Source: Acidobacteriota bacterium (lineage in GTDB: Bacteria > Acidobacteriota > Terriglobia > Terriglobales > Acidobacteriaceae). From it: a stretch of DNA of 5,598 bases. A model generated the notes under the pieces. It searched no databases. It was not told the DNA's origin and saw only the letters and a program-made list of their open reading frames with translations. The stretch's first letter is position 1, and each line of letters opens with the position of its first letter. The position numbers and the translations under genes were made by a program. Below, piece after piece: positions 5,450-5,598 of the stretch. The stretch spans positions 1 through 5,598 of the forward strand of contig JAEZPW010000444.1 of the NCBI GenBank assembly GCA_023441255.1, read 5' to 3'.

Positions 5450-5491
5450 CTCGTGAGCACTGCCGATATCGGAATACAGGAACGTTGCGAC

Positions 5492-5497
5492 AAGGAG
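5492..5497 (+). promoter_or_regulatory. Ribosome binding site of the response regulator
   Basis: AAGGAG sits 6 nt before ATG 5504. This selects 5504 over the in-frame ATG at 5513, which would be 15 nt away. Confidence 0.7.
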
Positions 5498-5503
5498 ATT
5501 TCT

Positions 5504-5598
5504 ATGGCACCGATGAACAGAGCGCGCGTACTCATCGCTGATGATCACACCCTGGTCGCGGAGGCATACAAGAGCGTGTTGGACTCGGAGTTCGAGGT
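5504..5598 (+). CDS. Response regulator receiver domain, NarL/FixJ-like (5' part only)
   Basis: Only the first 31 complete codons are present; the gene continues beyond the window. After a short lead the protein reads RVLIADDHTLVAEAYKSVL. This is the first beta strand and helix of a receiver domain, with the acidic pair Asp13-Asp14 that holds the magnesium ion for phosphorylation. The DDHTLVAEAYKSVL pattern is typical of NarL/FixJ (LuxR-type output) regulators. The phosphorylated Asp, the output domain and any partner kinase lie outside the window. The protein would receive phosphate from a sensor kinase and probably act as a transcription factor in the cytoplasm. It has its own upstream region and is not obviously co-transcribed with anything to its left. 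Confidence 0.85.
   Translation, partial: MAPMNRARVLIADDHTLVAEAYKSVLDSEFE

Larger units (their letters stand above)
5092..5503. other. Divergent intergenic region with several inverted repeats
   Basis: This 412-bp stretch separates the minus-strand basic gene from the plus-strand response regulator. I find no convincing gene in it. Plus-strand frames at 5023-5211 and 5314-5541 give unfamiliar sequences and lack good ribosome binding sites. It contains inverted repeats at 5122-5145, 5152-5178, 5201-5216, 5351-5374 and 5401-5449, a 10-bp palindrome at 5463-5472, and a TATAAT box at 5433-5438. It presumably holds the promoters of both flanking genes. No tRNA-like cloverleaf or known riboswitch was recognised. 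Confidence 0.6.

Noticed and set aside
5314..5541. Plus-strand open frame of 75 codons before the response regulator
   Set aside because: It runs through the promoter region and into the regulator start in another frame, with no family resemblance.

Overview
The window reads as an ordinary chromosomal segment of a GC-rich bacterium, most likely an acidobacterium (Acidobacteriota, Terriglobia-like). Three things suggest this. First, there is a short minus-strand gene for a CxxxxC...WLCxxC zinc-ribbon protein of a type I associate with that phylum. Second, there is a tiny Arg/Lys-rich minus-strand gene beginning MSKRNGDKARF, also familiar to me from acidobacteria. Third, the 2-oxoacid:ferredoxin oxidoreductase has fused beta and gamma subunits. 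The lineage is inferred from remembered family resemblance, not from a search.

Positions 3-2768 form a tight three-gene plus-strand operon for a 2-oxoacid:ferredoxin oxidoreductase. It encodes a 2x[4Fe-4S] ferredoxin-like delta subunit, a VorB-type alpha subunit, and one polypeptide joining the thiamine-diphosphate-binding beta subunit to the gamma subunit. Together they would convert a 2-oxoacid plus CoA to acyl-CoA and CO2 while reducing ferredoxin, or run the reverse carboxylation. The exact 2-oxoacid cannot be read from the sequence. A strong intrinsic terminator follows at 2807-2838.

Positions 2871-3606 hold a broken gene for a membrane-anchored calcineurin-like metallophosphoesterase. 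The first hydrophobic segment is in one frame. The catalytic domain, lacking its first metal-binding motif (DxH), resumes in another frame after an apparent internal deletion near 2945-2955. Positions 3691-4464 encode a complete family-2 glycosyltransferase of the dolichyl/polyprenyl-phosphate glucosyltransferase type. It is preceded by two perfect palindromes, and no Shine-Dalgarno is visible.

From 4465 to the end, gene density falls. The zinc-ribbon gene (4518-4787, minus) converges on the glycosyltransferase. The 37-codon basic protein gene (4978-5091, minus) has a good ribosome binding site and a leader rich in inverted repeats. After a 412-bp divergent intergenic region with several inverted repeats and a TATAAT box, a NarL/FixJ-like response regulator starts at 5504 and runs off the window.

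I see no tRNA, rRNA, CRISPR array, transposase or phage gene, and no clear novel multi-gene system. The items most worth a second look are the damaged phosphoesterase, the small basic gene with its structured leader, and the palindromes in front of the glycosyltransferase and the response regulator.
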